Both the position numbers and the translations under genes were made by a program. The notes under the pieces were generated by a model, which was given only the letters and a program-made list of their open reading frames with translations, did no database searches and was not told the origin of the DNA. Of a stretch of 64,000 nt of DNA, positions 1-13,048 are shown in pieces (position 1 is the stretch's first letter; each line of letters starts with the position of its first letter). Source of the stretch: Umbelopsis ramanniana AG (Eukaryota; Mucoromycota; Umbelopsidomycetes; Umbelopsidales; Umbelopsidaceae); contig NW_026252101.1 of the NCBI RefSeq assembly GCF_025399195.1, forward strand, positions 248,001 through 312,000, read 5' to 3'.

Positions 1-1132
1 ACAGTATCCTGAGCTGTATATACATCGTCTTCCACAACCTGCTTGACCGGCTTCTTGTTGTTCTTGGGCACTTTCTTGGTGGTTTTACCTGCCAGAACTC
101 GCTTGGGCTGATATTCATCGCCACCGTCGCTGTCAGCAGCCGAAGGTGGTGAAGCGATGGCCATATCCCAGTCGATCACCGATGAAGAGCTGGACGATCT
201 TCGTTTTGCATCTTCACTACTTGCTACGCTACTTTCATCACTCGAATCCTGTCGCTTTCTTTTCGTTGCTGGCTGTGATATTGATGTATTCCCAGAGTTA
301 ACCCCATTTGACGTAATATTTAGCAACGCCAGAAATTCCTCTGGTGGGCTCTCAAACGTCTACAAAAACAGTATTTAAAAGTTAGTTTGTTGCATGTACA
401 CTTTCGTTTGTAATTGCACAGGGTGTCCCAGCTCAGGCCATTCCGCTAGTTCTTAGGCTAGCAAACACAAGTGTTCAAAAGAAATGGCCAAGAACGGAGA
501 GACGCAAGTTGTATTTGACCATATACCGCCCCCACACAGACACCCCGAAAAAAATCCCTCGTTTCCACTTACCAAAGTGTCTGACACAGAATACGCTTCC
601 TGAGCAAAGTTGAGATCAAACCACATCAATTGAGGTGCTACCAGATTATCGACAAAGTGGAAAATAATTCTTAGATCAAACGCGCCCCATCCTTTCTCTT
701 GCAGTGTGTACGGTTCTCTTGTGCGTACTACCATCAGCGCAGTCGCAAATGGCCCCAAAGTTAGTTAGAAATTTGACCGAACATGGCATTCTGTTTTTCT
801 CGTTTCTTTTCTCTCATTTCATCTGCCTGCCCTGAATAAGTGTAAACCCATTTTCTTACTTACCCATGCGAGGGGTTTCGAAAGATTCGTGCAAGATGTA
901 TTCAATATGATCGACAATATTGGATAATGGCTGCTGATCTTCCGATACTATTTCCACTTTCCACTTTCGCCATGCCGGATCCGTTGGTGCTGGTTTTTTC
1001 TTTGTCTTGAGAGCGACATTTGTTGAAACTATTTTGACTCTTTTTTCCACCTTCTGTCAGAGATCCATATGGTCAATATTCTAACTCTGTTCGTTTTTGA
1101 AAGCCTTGATCGTTGAGTCAACTTACCATCAT
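1..1132 (-). CDS. TAF14: YEATS-domain protein, TAF14/AF9-like (3' end outside window)
   Basis: This is a YEATS chromatin reader of the TAF14/AF9/GAS41 group, which binds acylated histone H3 and serves in TFIID, TFIIF, SWI/SNF or related complexes. Exons are 1127-1132 (tentative start, two Met codons), 864-1053, 573-727 and 1-359, running off the left edge. The YEATS fold is seen in the segments WRKWKVEI, YILHESFETP, EKGWGAFDL and FDLNFAQEAYSV. The joins are in phase and restore family motifs (ESFETPRMVRTREPY; LTFESPPEEF, as in the AF9-type LTF..P.E.F stretch). The tail after the domain is Ser/Asp/Lys-rich and probably nuclear. Any ET domain would lie beyond the window. The first exon is uncertain because it is tiny; a longer upstream exon is possible. 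TAF14 versus another YEATS subunit cannot be settled without the C-terminus. Confidence 0.8.
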
Positions 1133-2039
1133 CCACGCGTATGGATGTATATTATTTGGAGAGGTATGTACAAATTTGGAGCAGAGGTTCGTATTAGCAG
1201 CGGTTTGAGTCGCCTATGTATTGGATGGATGTTGCCTTTGTCTGCGGGAAAATCCACACTATCCCTAGTAATCACCACAAAGTGGAAAGCACATATTTTT
1301 AGTCTTGCAGTTGCTACCATCTCATTAGCAATGTAATGGGAAGTAAAGTGACACTAAGTTACCTTGAATGTAAGATGGTATATACAGTACGGTTGACAGC
1401 AGGGAATTGTCGGTTAATATCAGCTTGGTAGGGTTGATCAAGGGTACTCTACTGCAGTAAACGGTAACACTGTGCTCTGAATTGTGATTCACAAATTGTC
1501 GCAAGGTGACGATTAGCAAATTGTTGAATATCAAGTGTTCTTGTGGTGGAATGGGAAATGTCGGCGGAGCTTTATTTTTCGACCATTCATATTGCTTGCA
1601 GGAAATTCATTTCAATGGGACAAGGTAACTGAACATGAAAATGAGTGCTTGTTGGCGGCACCGGACGGGAGATGGTCGGCTACAAGCGCAATGTGGTGCG
1701 TTCTTTCCTTCAAAATGGAACGGGAAGATATGTCCGCAGCACAATAGCAAACATCCTCGACAGTGCACTATCTCGGCCCTGACAGTGGCAATCATTTTGC
1801 ACCACTTGGCTGATGTCATAGGTTTACAGGGACTTTTTTTTTAAGCGCGTGCTCACGCAAAAAACGTCAACTTGTCAATCATGGCGCGCGGGGTTGCCTC
1901 ATGGTAGGCTTTTTCCACCAACCATATTAAAAAACAGAATTAGTTTCCCACGTTTTCATAACGGTGAGGTATTGGTTTAATGAAAAATGGTTTAATGGAA
2001 GATATATAAGACAAAGGTACAGCTTTGGGAGAGGTTTTA
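1133..2039. other. Intergenic: YEATS-gene promoter and chitin synthase 3' region
   Basis: I see no coding exon with splice support here. It holds the upstream side of the YEATS gene and the downstream side of the chitin synthase gene. Short open frames on both strands overlap each other and lack recognisable domains. Confidence 0.5.
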
Positions 2040-5000
2040 TTACACATATGGGTCTTCTGGGAATGATTTTTTGGTTTGTGCTGGAGCGTTAGGGCCAGGT
2101 GATGGTAGTCTAAGCAGTTCCACTGAACCGTTTCGGTTATGGCGTCTACCAGAGTATCCAGCAGGTACGTATTCGCTCTGATTAAATGGTAAGTCACTGT
2201 CGCTGGAACCAGTCGATCCGGCTTTGTGATATGTATTGGATGCAGGGGATGTGTCTCTAAAGATGTCTAGGCGTGAGGACCGGTCAGCGAATTTAGGAGG
2301 GGGGAGTCCGGCTTCAGCTGCAAGTCGGACCTTGCGATCCTTTTCGTAGTCGCCCCAGCGCTTCATGGTGATCTTGCTACTATCGAATTCTCCTTGCTTA
2401 TCACCGTGATTTTCTTCCTTTCCGCTACCAGCCACCTTACGTGTTTCTCCCCAGGAGAAATCGTCAAAGTGCCAGAAAGCGTAGGCGGGTAGAACAAAGT
2501 TCCAAATGGGCAAAGAGAAGAGGTAGACTGTGAAAAAGAAAAATGCGTGCGTTTAGAAAAGGAATTCATCCCATTGCGACTGATTTAGTCCCATTCACTT
2601 ACCCAACATCCATCCAACGTAGACAACCTTGCGACTAGTCATTACGATTAAAACAGCAGGTAAACCGAGAATAATGGCCAATAGAATAAGTGGGATAATA
2701 GCCGGCTTTCCAATGATAGCAAGAATAATAAGGTAAAGGGTGAAAGAGATGGCAGCGGGGAGAGCCACTGTTCCGACCAATTCCATGAAGACAACAAATT
2801 GCATAGAGAAACAGAAGGTACCGCAAAGATCTCGCACGAGAACCAATTCCATCAAATTGTGAATGGTAGAGTTAATCCATCGACGACGTTGTGACAATAG
2901 AACGGCAAACGTATCAGGAACAACGGTTTTACAGACGGCCTGAGGAACGAATACCATCTTACGCTTGGGGAAAGTACGCAACATGAGAGTGGACAAGTAA
3001 CGATCTTCTCCGAGAAGCAACAAATTCTTCTTGTGAAGCGTATCCACAACGTTTTCAGAATAATGTTCGACAATATCAGGGTTGGCCAAGATAGGAACCC
3101 AGTAACCATTAGGACCCTTAGGAGCTTTGATACGATACATACAGAAACAACCAGGCAAACATGTTACACCACCAAAGATGGATTCGAAAGCCTTAGATTG
3201 ATGGTGAGAGATATAGTATTCAAACACTAAGATTGAACCATGCGTTAGTGAAATGTTGCACATGATTCAGTTGAGATAGCCATGGCAGTGTTTTCTTACC
3301 TTGAATCATAGTGACCCAACTGTCCGTTTTGTTACCAATCTTCGTTTCACCGCACAGACCAGCGATTTCGGGATCCTTCACCATACAGGATACTAATCTG
3401 GAAAGGGCGTCGGGGTAAACCTTGGTATCGGCGTCCACCATGAGACAAATCTCGTACTTGTCGGGGCTAACCCCGGTAATTCGCCAAATGGTATTGAAGA
3501 ACTCGTACTCCATCAAAGTCATGCGTTCATCAAACATAACCTTTTGCATGAAAGACATGAGAACAATCTGAGAATCACGTTTGCCACGATTACCGGGTTT
3601 CTTTTCTTTGGCTTCTTCGGGGGTACCGCACTTGACGACGACCACCATGGGTACACGCTGTTGTTGAGCGGGGTCAACGGTGTTGTTGTCATATTTGTAG
3701 AAACCACCGTAAATCTTGGCCATATTATGTCGCTTGGATCCATCAGCAATGGCAATGTAGGAATAAGGTTGTACTTGATTCTTGGGAACAATGCAATCAC
3801 GCAACATGGATACACAAATATCCGGAGTTGACATGGCGTTACCATGACCAGTAATAACACCATCACAGACAACCAAGATAAGCTTGTGCGAGTTGGGATA
3901 ATCGGTCGTGGCAATGGAATCCAGAGTGGTTCGAATACCTTCTTCTCCTTCAGAGTAACAAGTGACTAAGCAGATAGTGTGCGCCAAAGCAAAGTTGAAC
4001 GGCATATAATCTGGTTTGGGTTGTTGAATCACATGCTTCGAAAGCGGGAAAGGACAAGTAGATTGTTGTGAAATGCTTCCCATGCCTGAAGATGAGACGG
4101 ATGATCGTCGGGAAGGCGAGTAGATCTGACTCTGGCGATGAAACGAAGAAGTGTCATTGATGCCACGCAGTGAAGGCGATGCAGGAGGAGTTCCAAAATT
4201 CGATCCAAACATAGAATTGCGAGAACCAGAAAGTGGTCCGAGACCAGGGCTATGGTGTGGGGGTGAGAGGATTAGACCCAGTTCATTCATGGCCCGTTCG
4301 TAACCATAAGAAAAATAGAATGCATTGTTTTTTTGTGGTTTTTTTTCTTACCTGGATGAACCTGGTCCTGAATTCCAAAAGGTAGTACTGGTGGTGCGTT
4401 CCATAGCATTGAATCGATTAGAGCCAAATTCAGGTTGAGTGAAACGAGATGTTTGTGGCAAAAAGGTTTTTCGACGAGCATTCAATCCACCATAGGGAGA
4501 GGCGGCAGTGGACGAAGAGTAAGGGCTCTTTGGCTTGATAGCATCGGCAGGTTGATAGATGCCCTCTGTCCAATTTTCGATTTCTGCAGCACGTTTCATT
4601 CTCTCCTTATAGGATGTGCCTTCGTTGAAGTTACCCAGCTTCCACGAGAGGAACCAGCCAAAGATGACAGCTAGACCAAACTTGACAATGATGACTCCGA
4701 GAATAACGACCAAAGAAACATAAAGCACAATGTCGGACGCAATACAACCGATACTTTCCGTATCCAGCATACCGACGGTAATAATATCAGCAAGACAATC
4801 GGCTTCCTGTTTCCAGTCATTGTTTGAGCCTCTGAACGTAGAGATGTGTCTGGTCATGTCTCTTCCAACATAACCGGAAGAGTTGGCCAAGAGGGCTGCA
4901 ATTAAACCTCCAGTGGGGACATTAAAGTAGTTCTGAGGGAGAGATTGCAGCAAATTGAGATTGAGCACATCACTATAATAAAGCAGAGTTCAGAAATTTT

Positions 5001-6454
5001 GTAGGCTATTTGGTTATCATGAGTTCTCCCTTACCTATTGTAAACCATTAACCCCTTTTCTGCAGTGACATCTTCCCAATTATAGTAGACACGTCCAGCT
5101 TTGTCAAAACCATTCTTATTGTTGGGTACACCGGTAGTTGAAAAGTCGTAGTACATGGTACGTGCAGAGGAAGACAAATGGCATCCTGAGTAGTTCAAGT
5201 AAGTGTTCGCATCAGGAGCAATGGTATTGTTTGGGTCGAACATGCGGCAAGGGAAATATGTCGGTACTTTGTTTCCGTCTTGGTGAATTTGCGCACCAGA
5301 TTTAGGAACAATAATGTTGAGACAGCGTTGGTTCACATTCTGAAACAGGAAGGTGGCATCCATGCCACCAGCATTGATAGGAGGATAAAGTGGGTTGGTA
5401 CTTTCGTTGGTGACGCCGGGAATGGCAGGATGATCTTGCCAGGATGATAATTGGTAAGCCCATCCATTGATCAAGAGATAACCATTATTGATTGATCCGG
5501 CATGAAAACTCAAGGGAGGGGTCGGGCAAACAGCCTCCGTAAATCCAAAAGTAAGGAAACCGACAAATCCCATGATAATAGCAATAATGGACAAAAGGCC
5601 GATCTTTTCACGCCATGCATACTGAGCACGCTCATCCTTGAGTCCTATGAGTGGGCGAGGGAGAGAATGGGTTAGTTCAGTTTTTTCAGTTGGTGAAAAA
5701 AAAAAAGGACGTCCATTCAATAACGGCCAGATCAAAATATGGGCATAGGGCAAGGCTCAAAAAATAGCCCTTAATTGACCCTCCCACCCCCCTTGAATTG
5801 TTTCCCCGGGAAAACAATACACATACACACAATGGTCATATCCACATGCTTTCTCTAGAAAAGGGAAGAGTTTGGTAACGTACCGAATGAACGAAGAACG
5901 CTGCCAGGAAAACAACACGTCAGGGCTCGAACATAGATATTCCACATATCTGGCAATCTGCTTTTGGCTTGATCGTCCAATACAACAGCGTTGGCTGGCG
6001 CTGCACTATCATTTCCAGTGATTGTTTCGGAACCATCAGAACCTCCTGCAGACGGTTGACTTGGTGTTCGTTTGGCAGCAGCAGGCTTGACATTTATTTT
6101 TTCCTTGGGAGGTTCTTCTCTGCCTAAGATACTTTTTCCACGTCTGACGGGAGGTACTTGACGTCGAAATGAAGGTAGTCTTTGCGCTCTTCGTTCTGGA
6201 ACCTCTTGATAATGCAAAGGAATATTACCGGTTGAACTTGCAGCCACTTGTTCCACCCCAAGATGTTCTGTAGCACGTTGTCGATAATGAAATTGTCGAT
6301 GATTTGGATCGATACGCTCTCGTTCAGGTCTGACCAACGATTTCTGTCGTCGCGGCCTTATACCTGTCGTCAAATTATCATCGCCCAGTCTGGAGTTAGT
6401 CGAGCGAGAACGGTCGATCTGTGGCTGATACGATGCAGCCGTGTTGGGGTCCAT
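2040..6454 (-). CDS. CHS3: Class IV (Chs3-type) chitin synthase
   Basis: This integral membrane GT2 enzyme polymerises UDP-GlcNAc into chitin at the plasma membrane. Six exons: 5884-6454, 5035-5644, 4352-4972, 3300-4249, 2603-3226 and 2040-2527; all phases match and give 1287 residues, close to yeast Chs3 in size. In order there is a basic disordered N-terminus, a first membrane region after the AWREK motif (about 200-230), an extracytoplasmic part with a cytochrome b5-like stretch ([13 protein letters not shown], about 250), a membrane segment near 460-490, and the catalytic domain. Catalytic signatures are VDADT (872-876), EDRYL (991-995) and QRRRW (1030-1034). C-terminal membrane segments end in PIWNFVLP and FSWGETRKV, followed by a Ser/Pro-rich tail. 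There is no myosin motor, which excludes class V/VII. Trafficking by Chs4/5/6-like partners is known for the family but not visible here. Confidence 0.95.
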
Positions 6455-7595
6455 CTAGTTGGTTGGTATTGTGAGTGTCGTGTGAAGGTTAGGGAATATC
6501 TCAACCGAACAGAGAGGGTGAGGAGTAGGAAAAGTAAAGAAAATAAGTGGGGGTTTTAGGTATTCTTCACAATAACGTAGCGAAGAGAAATATTATGTAT
6601 AGCCAGTTTCTAGTAGAGAAAAAAGAAAAGTGGTAATAACAAGAGTGGCGGAAAAACTGGCGGTGGGGGGAAACAATCTTGATTCTAACAGTGAACAGAA
6701 TGCAAAAGGACTTCAAGCTTCTATTCAGTAAGTCAAAATGGTATAGATGAGTATTGAGATGGTGGCAAGCGATGAAAGATGGAAGCAAAGAAACTGGGCT
6801 CGTTCTTGCAATATAAACAAAAAATGGAAAGGTACCGTACCATTCAATCCAAAGAGGGGAAGCGCGTCACGGTGATGAAAAAGTCCAAAGCTGGCTAAGA
6901 GGCGATCGTATTACAACAGAATCGAGTCTTTCTTTTTCTCTTTTCAAACGCTTGTCAACGCTCAACAACAACACTACCAAGTAGGGGAAGTGGAGTGATA
7001 GTGAAGAAGAAGCAAGCAGAGGGCGGGCGGGACTGAAGGGGAATTTTCTGTGGCAACACACAATAAAAGAGCGGAACTTTTGTGAGATACACGGCCCAAA
7101 AAAAATAATAATAATAATAATAAGAGACAAAGTGAAGGCGAATCATGGGCCATCTATCTATATTTAAAGAGGGGTTAAGCAGGAGCGGGTGTCAAGTATT
7201 TTTGGGGCCAGAAGGACTTTTGATCGTTTCCTGATGGTTATGACATTGGCCATTTTCTAATGAGTGACCGCTGGGCCCCATTGCTGTTTCTTTTTTTAAA
7301 TCGCTTGGTGCTTCGAAATCTATGCTTTACCCAATATGCAATTGGATATTGATTCGTGTAATCTCTAGAAAATCGTCGCGGTATTTGGCGACAATCAAGG
7401 GGTCAGCCAATCAAATGGCGAGCTGGACTTTAATTATAAAGAGGGTGTTTGAAAATTTTCCAGCTCCAGCACGCTCTTGGCACGTGTTTGGAAGGCAGCT
7501 GGAGCCCACAAATCTTGGATTTTGCTGCCAACCCACTGGTTTCCATTTTTTTTTGAGTTCCCCTCTTCTTTATTCCTCTATCGGCTCCTCTCCAA
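6455..7595. promoter_or_regulatory. Divergent promoter region between chitin synthase and SDR gene
   Basis: These 1.1 kb separate two divergently transcribed genes, so both promoters must lie here. It contains purine/pyrimidine-rich tracts and an AAT microsatellite of six units at 7104-7121. I see no convincing exon. Confidence 0.5.
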
Positions 7596-9465
7596 ATGAC
7601 CGTAGAGACAGCACCAAAAGTATTAGTTCTCGGAGCACTGGGCTTCGTAGGCCGTAATTTTGTTCAATACTTGGTTGAGAATAAGCTAGCATCCAGCATT
7701 CGCGGTATCGACAAAGCATTGCCACAAACAGCCTACCTATCGCCTGCTGTGAAAGCTGCGTTCGATCATCCAAGCGTTGAAATCATGCAGGCAAACTTGA
7801 TTAATCCTGGTATGCAATCTATGGCGAATTGAGACATATACGAAGCCCACATTCTTGGACTGATGTAAACAACCCCAATTTCATTTCATCTATCCAGTCT
7901 CGATCGAAAAATGTTATACGCGTTCAGATGGGACAGAATTTGATTATGTGTTCAATTTCGCTGCTGAGACAAAGTACTCTCAGGTCTCGGAGGTGAGAGA
8001 GCCATACCTTGTCTTGCATATAGGCCTCCATTCACCCCCTTAACATGGTTTTCCTGCGAAAAATTTTTGTTTAGGTGTACCGAGAACGCATCTATAATTT
8101 ATCTGTCAACTGCGCCAAAGAAGCCGCCAAACGCCATATCAAAGTGTTTTTGGAAATGTCCACTTCGGAAGTCTATGACTCTAACAAGGTAGGGAGAGAA
8201 AATCCTTTTTTTTTTTCTTCATAGTGCGCACGCCTTCCACATCCATAAATGGTGGTTCTGCGCAATGCGATTCTAAATTTTCTTGGTAATGTATCTCCGA
8301 AGAAAGAGCTAAAGATTCTTTTTTACAGGAACCCTCCACAGAAGGTTCGCCACTTAAACCCTGGACCTTAATTGCAAAGCAGAAAGTGGAGGTTTGCAAG
8401 ACATTGAAGAACATGGAAGGGTAAGACTTCATGGAAAACGAATCGTAATCTGGGTTTGGTCTATGTTGGTACACAGTGTGACATTTGGCTTGCCGCCATC
8501 ATGTCACGCCGTACTATCGGAGACGCTAGAGATGCAAGCGCTAATCCCCACTCCGATTTTATTTTACGTCAGTCTCAATCTGGTCATTGTCAGACCTGCT
8601 GTCGTGTATGGTGTTGGAGCCACCAGTGGTATCAGTAAGTTGGAAACAAAATAGTGCATGGTTAAGGTGATGTGTAAGTAATGTATGTTTGTTGGTCCTG
8701 TTTAGCCACTCGATTAGTGATCGGAAGAGTCTACAAAAAATTGGATGAAGAAATGAAATTGCTATGGAATAAGGACCTCAAATTAAATACTGTACATATA
8801 CGCGATGTTGTGCGAGCCTGCTGGCATTTGGCGAAATGGTACGATGAGAACGGTATCGCTACTAGAAAGGACCGCAAGATTTTGTTCAATCTTGCCGATA
8901 AGCAAGACACAGGTTAGTTAGTTGTGAACCAAATATTGTGGGGTTTTCACCTTTACTCATCATGCATTGTGGCCCCATGTGTTTTATTATTATTTAGACC
9001 AAGAGACCATTAATCAACATTTAGAGACTATCTTCGGTATTAAGACTGGTTATCATAGTTCTCTCATATCGAGCTTTGCAAAGGTACGCTATCGTAGGGG
9101 AACGGACGTTTAGATCGGACTGAACATTTTAAATGAACGATTACGTACATTTTTATACATGTCTTGGCACGCTAACGGCTCAAGTTAATTCCATTTAGCT
9201 CAACTTGGGAACAGTGACTGAAGATGTGAACGAGAAGCATCTCGGACCTTGGGCCGATCTGCTCAAGGAATCAAATATCGCCATATCGCCACTTTCTCCC
9301 TACGTCGATGAGGAGTTACTGCACTCTCACCCTGTCAGTGTAAACGGTACGCTAATTGAGCGAGAGACAGGGTTCACCTATGAAGTACCTTACATCACTA
9401 AGGAGAAGTTGGAGGAGATTATCAATGGATACAAGGAGCTCAAGGTTTGGCCAACTGCAAACTAG
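7596..9465 (+). CDS. Extended SDR-family NAD(P)-binding protein lacking the catalytic Tyr
   Basis: The protein belongs to the NAD-dependent epimerase/dehydratase fold (extended SDR). Eight exons: 7596-7809, 7898-7992, 8075-8188, 8329-8420, 8573-8634, 8706-8912, 8998-9083 and 9199-9465; phases fit and give 378 residues. The Rossmann motif GALGFVG (13-19) is intact, as are the NFAAETKYSQ strand, the MSTSEVYDSNK segment (131-141) and VIVRPAVVYG. Where classical members have YxxxK, the matching stretch reads IAKQK (156-160): Lys is kept but Tyr is replaced. It may therefore be an atypical SDR that binds cofactor or acts as a regulator, or use a different proton donor. Substrate is unknown. A polymerising role in sugar metabolism cannot be argued from sequence. 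The start codon is the first Met before the Rossmann strand. Confidence 0.85.
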
Positions 9466-10025
9466 AGGGGTTGCCTTCATTCATATTTGTTTTCCCTTGT
9501 CAGTCCAAATACGGTACGCCTTCTTGAAACGCAATGTCGCGTTAAAACCTTCCTTTATACTTATTCCCTGAGGCCTGCATGACCCCAACCTATGTACCAA
9601 GTAAATCCAAGCTCACCGCAAGATGGATGAAATGTTTCTATTTTTCCTTCAAGGAAAACAAAAGAGCAAGAGCATTATGACCCCCCATTATACCTTTGTC
9701 TTTTCCATACTTATGTGACAGCAATCAAAATAAAAAATAAAGCCAACAATCTAAGGGCATAATATAACTTTTTGTCGCCAACATTGCCGAAGTTTTAAAG
9801 TTTTAATAACGGAAAGGGATTAAGAAAAAAACAAATTATGAGCCAAGTTCTTGGGAAGGTATGCAATAGCTAGGAGTATGAGCGAGGAAAAGGATCATTA
9901 ATGGGTGTGTGTAGGTGAGAAAGGGGGTTTATGATGCTATACTATTCTTTGTTGCTGTTCTTGGTAGATTGAGATTCATTATGTACAATATCAACCTAGC
10001 CAGTGAGGTTGTTTGTTGAACTGGT
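9466..10025. other. Convergent intergenic region
   Basis: This is the shared 3' region of the SDR gene and the RhoGEF gene. It is AT-rich with short A-tracts, consistent with 3' UTRs and poly(A) sites for both; no gene seen. Confidence 0.5.
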
Positions 10026-12058
10026 TCAGTTTTTCTTCTGGGCATGGTTCATCGCGATCGCTAAACCAGTTATCATCTTGATGGCACCGTCCAAATCCTC
10101 GTAGTCCGGGTTCGCAACCGACGTATGCTTCTTCAGATCTGCCAAAAGAAAAAGGGGGTGAATAACAAAGCTCCCTCAATGTTGACGGTAGATACGGGCA
10201 TGTGAAGCCCTAGAAAACAACTGTACCTTTTAGAAGCAATCCGTAACGGGTGACTCTCTGAATGGGCATAATCAAGTAATCTGCAAGACCCATGCGGTTT
10301 GTCTCCAAGTTGTTGATAGAATCCTATAGGTAACGCAAAGCGGCTATCAGTCATGATTCAAGCGTACAAGAAAAAAATAATTGTGGCGTGGATGGAAAGT
10401 GCAAAGCCCCCCATGTCATTTTAAAAAAATTATAATGATACAAACCTGATTGAATTTTTGATATTCCACGTTGCGCACAGCACGTTTGAGGACTTTCTCA
10501 AATGAATGGTAGTCCAAGGCATACTTCACATAGCATCCCATGTCGTCATTTAAATCCTTGAAGATGTGACCAACTCGTAAGGGGCACTTGCGCCAAAGTA
10601 TGCCACTTTCTTCCTTGTATTTTTCAAACTGATCGATTATTTGAGTTGATATCTTGATAGCATCAGCTAAATGAGCGAACAATATGGGAAGGTCTTGTGA
10701 TCGTACAAGAGGACTTCCAAGTTTGGCAGATTCGAGCATAGGGTCCATGAATTTCTAACATAAAGTAATCCATGAATAAAAAAGTCTTGGTAATCAAGGA
10801 GATGGCAGCCACCCCTTGACCTATTTTCTCTAATATGGATAATGAACAGGCACCTACCGTTTTGACAATCTTGAGGTTCTTTAAGTAAGACTTTTCTGTG
10901 GTGTATATCTCATAAATGATAAACCGCCTCATGAGTGCATCTTTTTCGACTTTTTCCGGTGACTAGATCGTTCGTGTCATTTTGTTAGTCAGATTTAGTT
11001 ATGCCAAGGGCAAACAGATATTAAAGTTTTACCTTGTTCAATTCCGCAAAGGTGGGCTCGTCAGGTCCAGCCTCCAGTAAAGCTAGGGTACTTGTCCTCC
11101 ATATGCTGATAGCTTTGGTTTCTCGTTTAAGTACAGCTGCTTCTCTCTTGTTACGAAGAGCAGCTTTAATTCCTTTTCCTGGTCTGACATCGATGGTCAT
11201 CACAGGCTGTGTATTGGCTCTTTTAGCAAAAAAGCCTTTTCGCTGACTTTCCAAAGGGTTTAGTTTAGGAGACGACGCCGCAGATACCGGTGCGGAATTG
11301 ATAACTGTTGCAAATGCATTACTTTCGCTCCATAGCGTACTCTCTGAGCCTGAGTCGGTATCCGTTACTGGGGACAAATCACCGGCTGCAAGAGCATTGA
11401 TCAAACGGTCAGAATGGAACGATCCGTGTGATGATAACGTAGAGGATGATGAGCTACTCCGATCGAGGGATGGCGTCGGCTCAATGATGCTGGATTCGTC
11501 TCCGCCACTGCGTGTTCGACTATGGTGAAGATTCTCATCCTTTGGCTTTTGGGGAGTCAAGATGGCTGATACAGGTCGACGGCTTTTAGATGAAAAAAGT
11601 GAACGTTTGAAAGATTTATTTTTTGGTGCGGCGGCCATGGGAGGGGGTGTGGAAGAATTTGGCGTTTCGGGTCGATCGGTTTGTTTGCTTGGACAAAGCG
11701 AACTATTCTCTTCAGAGCAAAAATAGCGGCAAAGCTTTGAATGGCATGGCTTCAAACTAGCTGCAGTGTTACTTCGCACTGGCTTGTCTCCTGCCACAGG
11801 GAAGGTTGTTGCGCGCTTGAATTTTGACTGTCGTTCTAAACCAAGTTTATTTTGAACATCAACAGCAGCTTCAGACATATGGTATGGTGCTTCACTGCTT
11901 TTGGGCGTAGTTGGTGAGGAATGTTCGTCGTCTGTTATTGGCGAATCCGGAAGATCAACATCCGAATGTCGTCGACTGACAGTCAAGCGAAGCTCAGACA
12001 ACGCATCCAACTGGCCGATATCGATGTTGGTAGTAGAGTTTCGTTTGGACGTATCCAT
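10026..12058 (-). CDS. Rho guanine nucleotide exchange factor with a DH domain
   Basis: The protein should load GTP onto a Rho-family GTPase and so affect polarity or the wall. Five exons: 11033-12058, 10858-10962, 10446-10754, 10227-10323 and 10026-10138; phases fit, 549 residues. Residues 1-342 are Ser/Thr/Pro-rich and basic, probably disordered and phosphorylated. The DH domain fills the C-terminal third: RRFIIYEIYTTEKSYL (from about 354) is conserved region 1, and METNR-like LETNRMGLADYL followed by PIQRVTRYGLLLK is conserved region 3. No PH domain follows: the chain stops soon after the DH domain (ending AMNHAQKKN). Most DH proteins carry a PH partner, so this is a reduced form. The GTPase partner is unknown. 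Confidence 0.9.
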
Positions 12059-13048
12059 GATAAACGGATCGTCCCAGTTAATAATGGCTAAAGAGAATGG
12101 TCGCTTGTAGCTCTACGTATTGCTGGTCTAACGTCCTGCGAAAGAAAGAAAAATGACTTTGATAAAAAGTTGAAAAGAAAAGAATTTGAGCATCGGGTTT
12201 CACCGAACCCCCCAATTTTAAGAAAAAGGCTTCGCTAAGTATCGCTGTCTTTCAACATCGCCAATAAAAAAAACTGGTAATGTAATTCCTCCAATTTTGA
12301 TTGGCCACCGTAAGCGATACTTGTCGGTCATCGGCTCATGTCCATTTTCTACAACACGGTCTCTTCACTTTGTCCTTTCAGCGACATGAAGCAACCAACG
12401 TAATTGGTCAAGTAGGATAGGGCAGTATTTCATAAGGTAACCCACGTCGATGATCTTTTTTTTTTTTTTTCAAACTAAACTGCACAGCCATGCCACCAAT
12501 TAGACGCGCATGCATGCAATAAGCGCAATAATTTTCATCCGTGCTCGGCTATTGAAGAGCCGTTTTGGCAAATTAGTTGAAAAAAAGAACCTCTCTACCA
12601 TCAGGGACACTGTTAGTAACGCTCTTCATATCTTTCATTTTACCAATAGCTTTCTCTTCAACATGTTTCATTTCCATTTTTTTGGGGGGAGACCTAATGG
12701 TGGTACCCATTCAATTAAGTGGAAACAATTAGGAAAATCATTATTAATATTGATTATTGAGAACCATTTGGATTTTAAAGGCAGCATAACAAACCTCTTT
12801 AAAGGGAAGTATGACCTTGGCCAACCAGGATACACGTTTTGTAGCGAGCTTTGAGCTCAGCATAGTGCTGACGAATTTGACACACGCACTCTGGGTACAC
12901 ACATGCACTCCGGGGGCACAGTCACGGACACTGTTTCATTGGTCGCTGGTGTGATAAAAGTTCATTACAACGCGTATTTATTCCTTAATTGAACTGGGTC
13001 AGCTTTAGATGCTGGCTCGCTCATCTTAGTCAAGTAGTGGCGAAAAAT
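12059..13048. other. Intergenic: RhoGEF promoter, permease 3' side
   Basis: No supported exon is present. A T-tract lies near 12456-12470, and a short imperfect tandem repeat lies at 12882-12919 (listed separately). Confidence 0.5.
12882..12919. repeat. Two-unit imperfect tandem repeat, 19-base period
   Basis: Two adjacent 19-base units (12882-12900 and 12901-12919) share the core GCACTC and CGGG/TGGG, with 15 of 19 positions equal by my count. It sits downstream of the permease gene; no function is evident. Confidence 0.5.
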
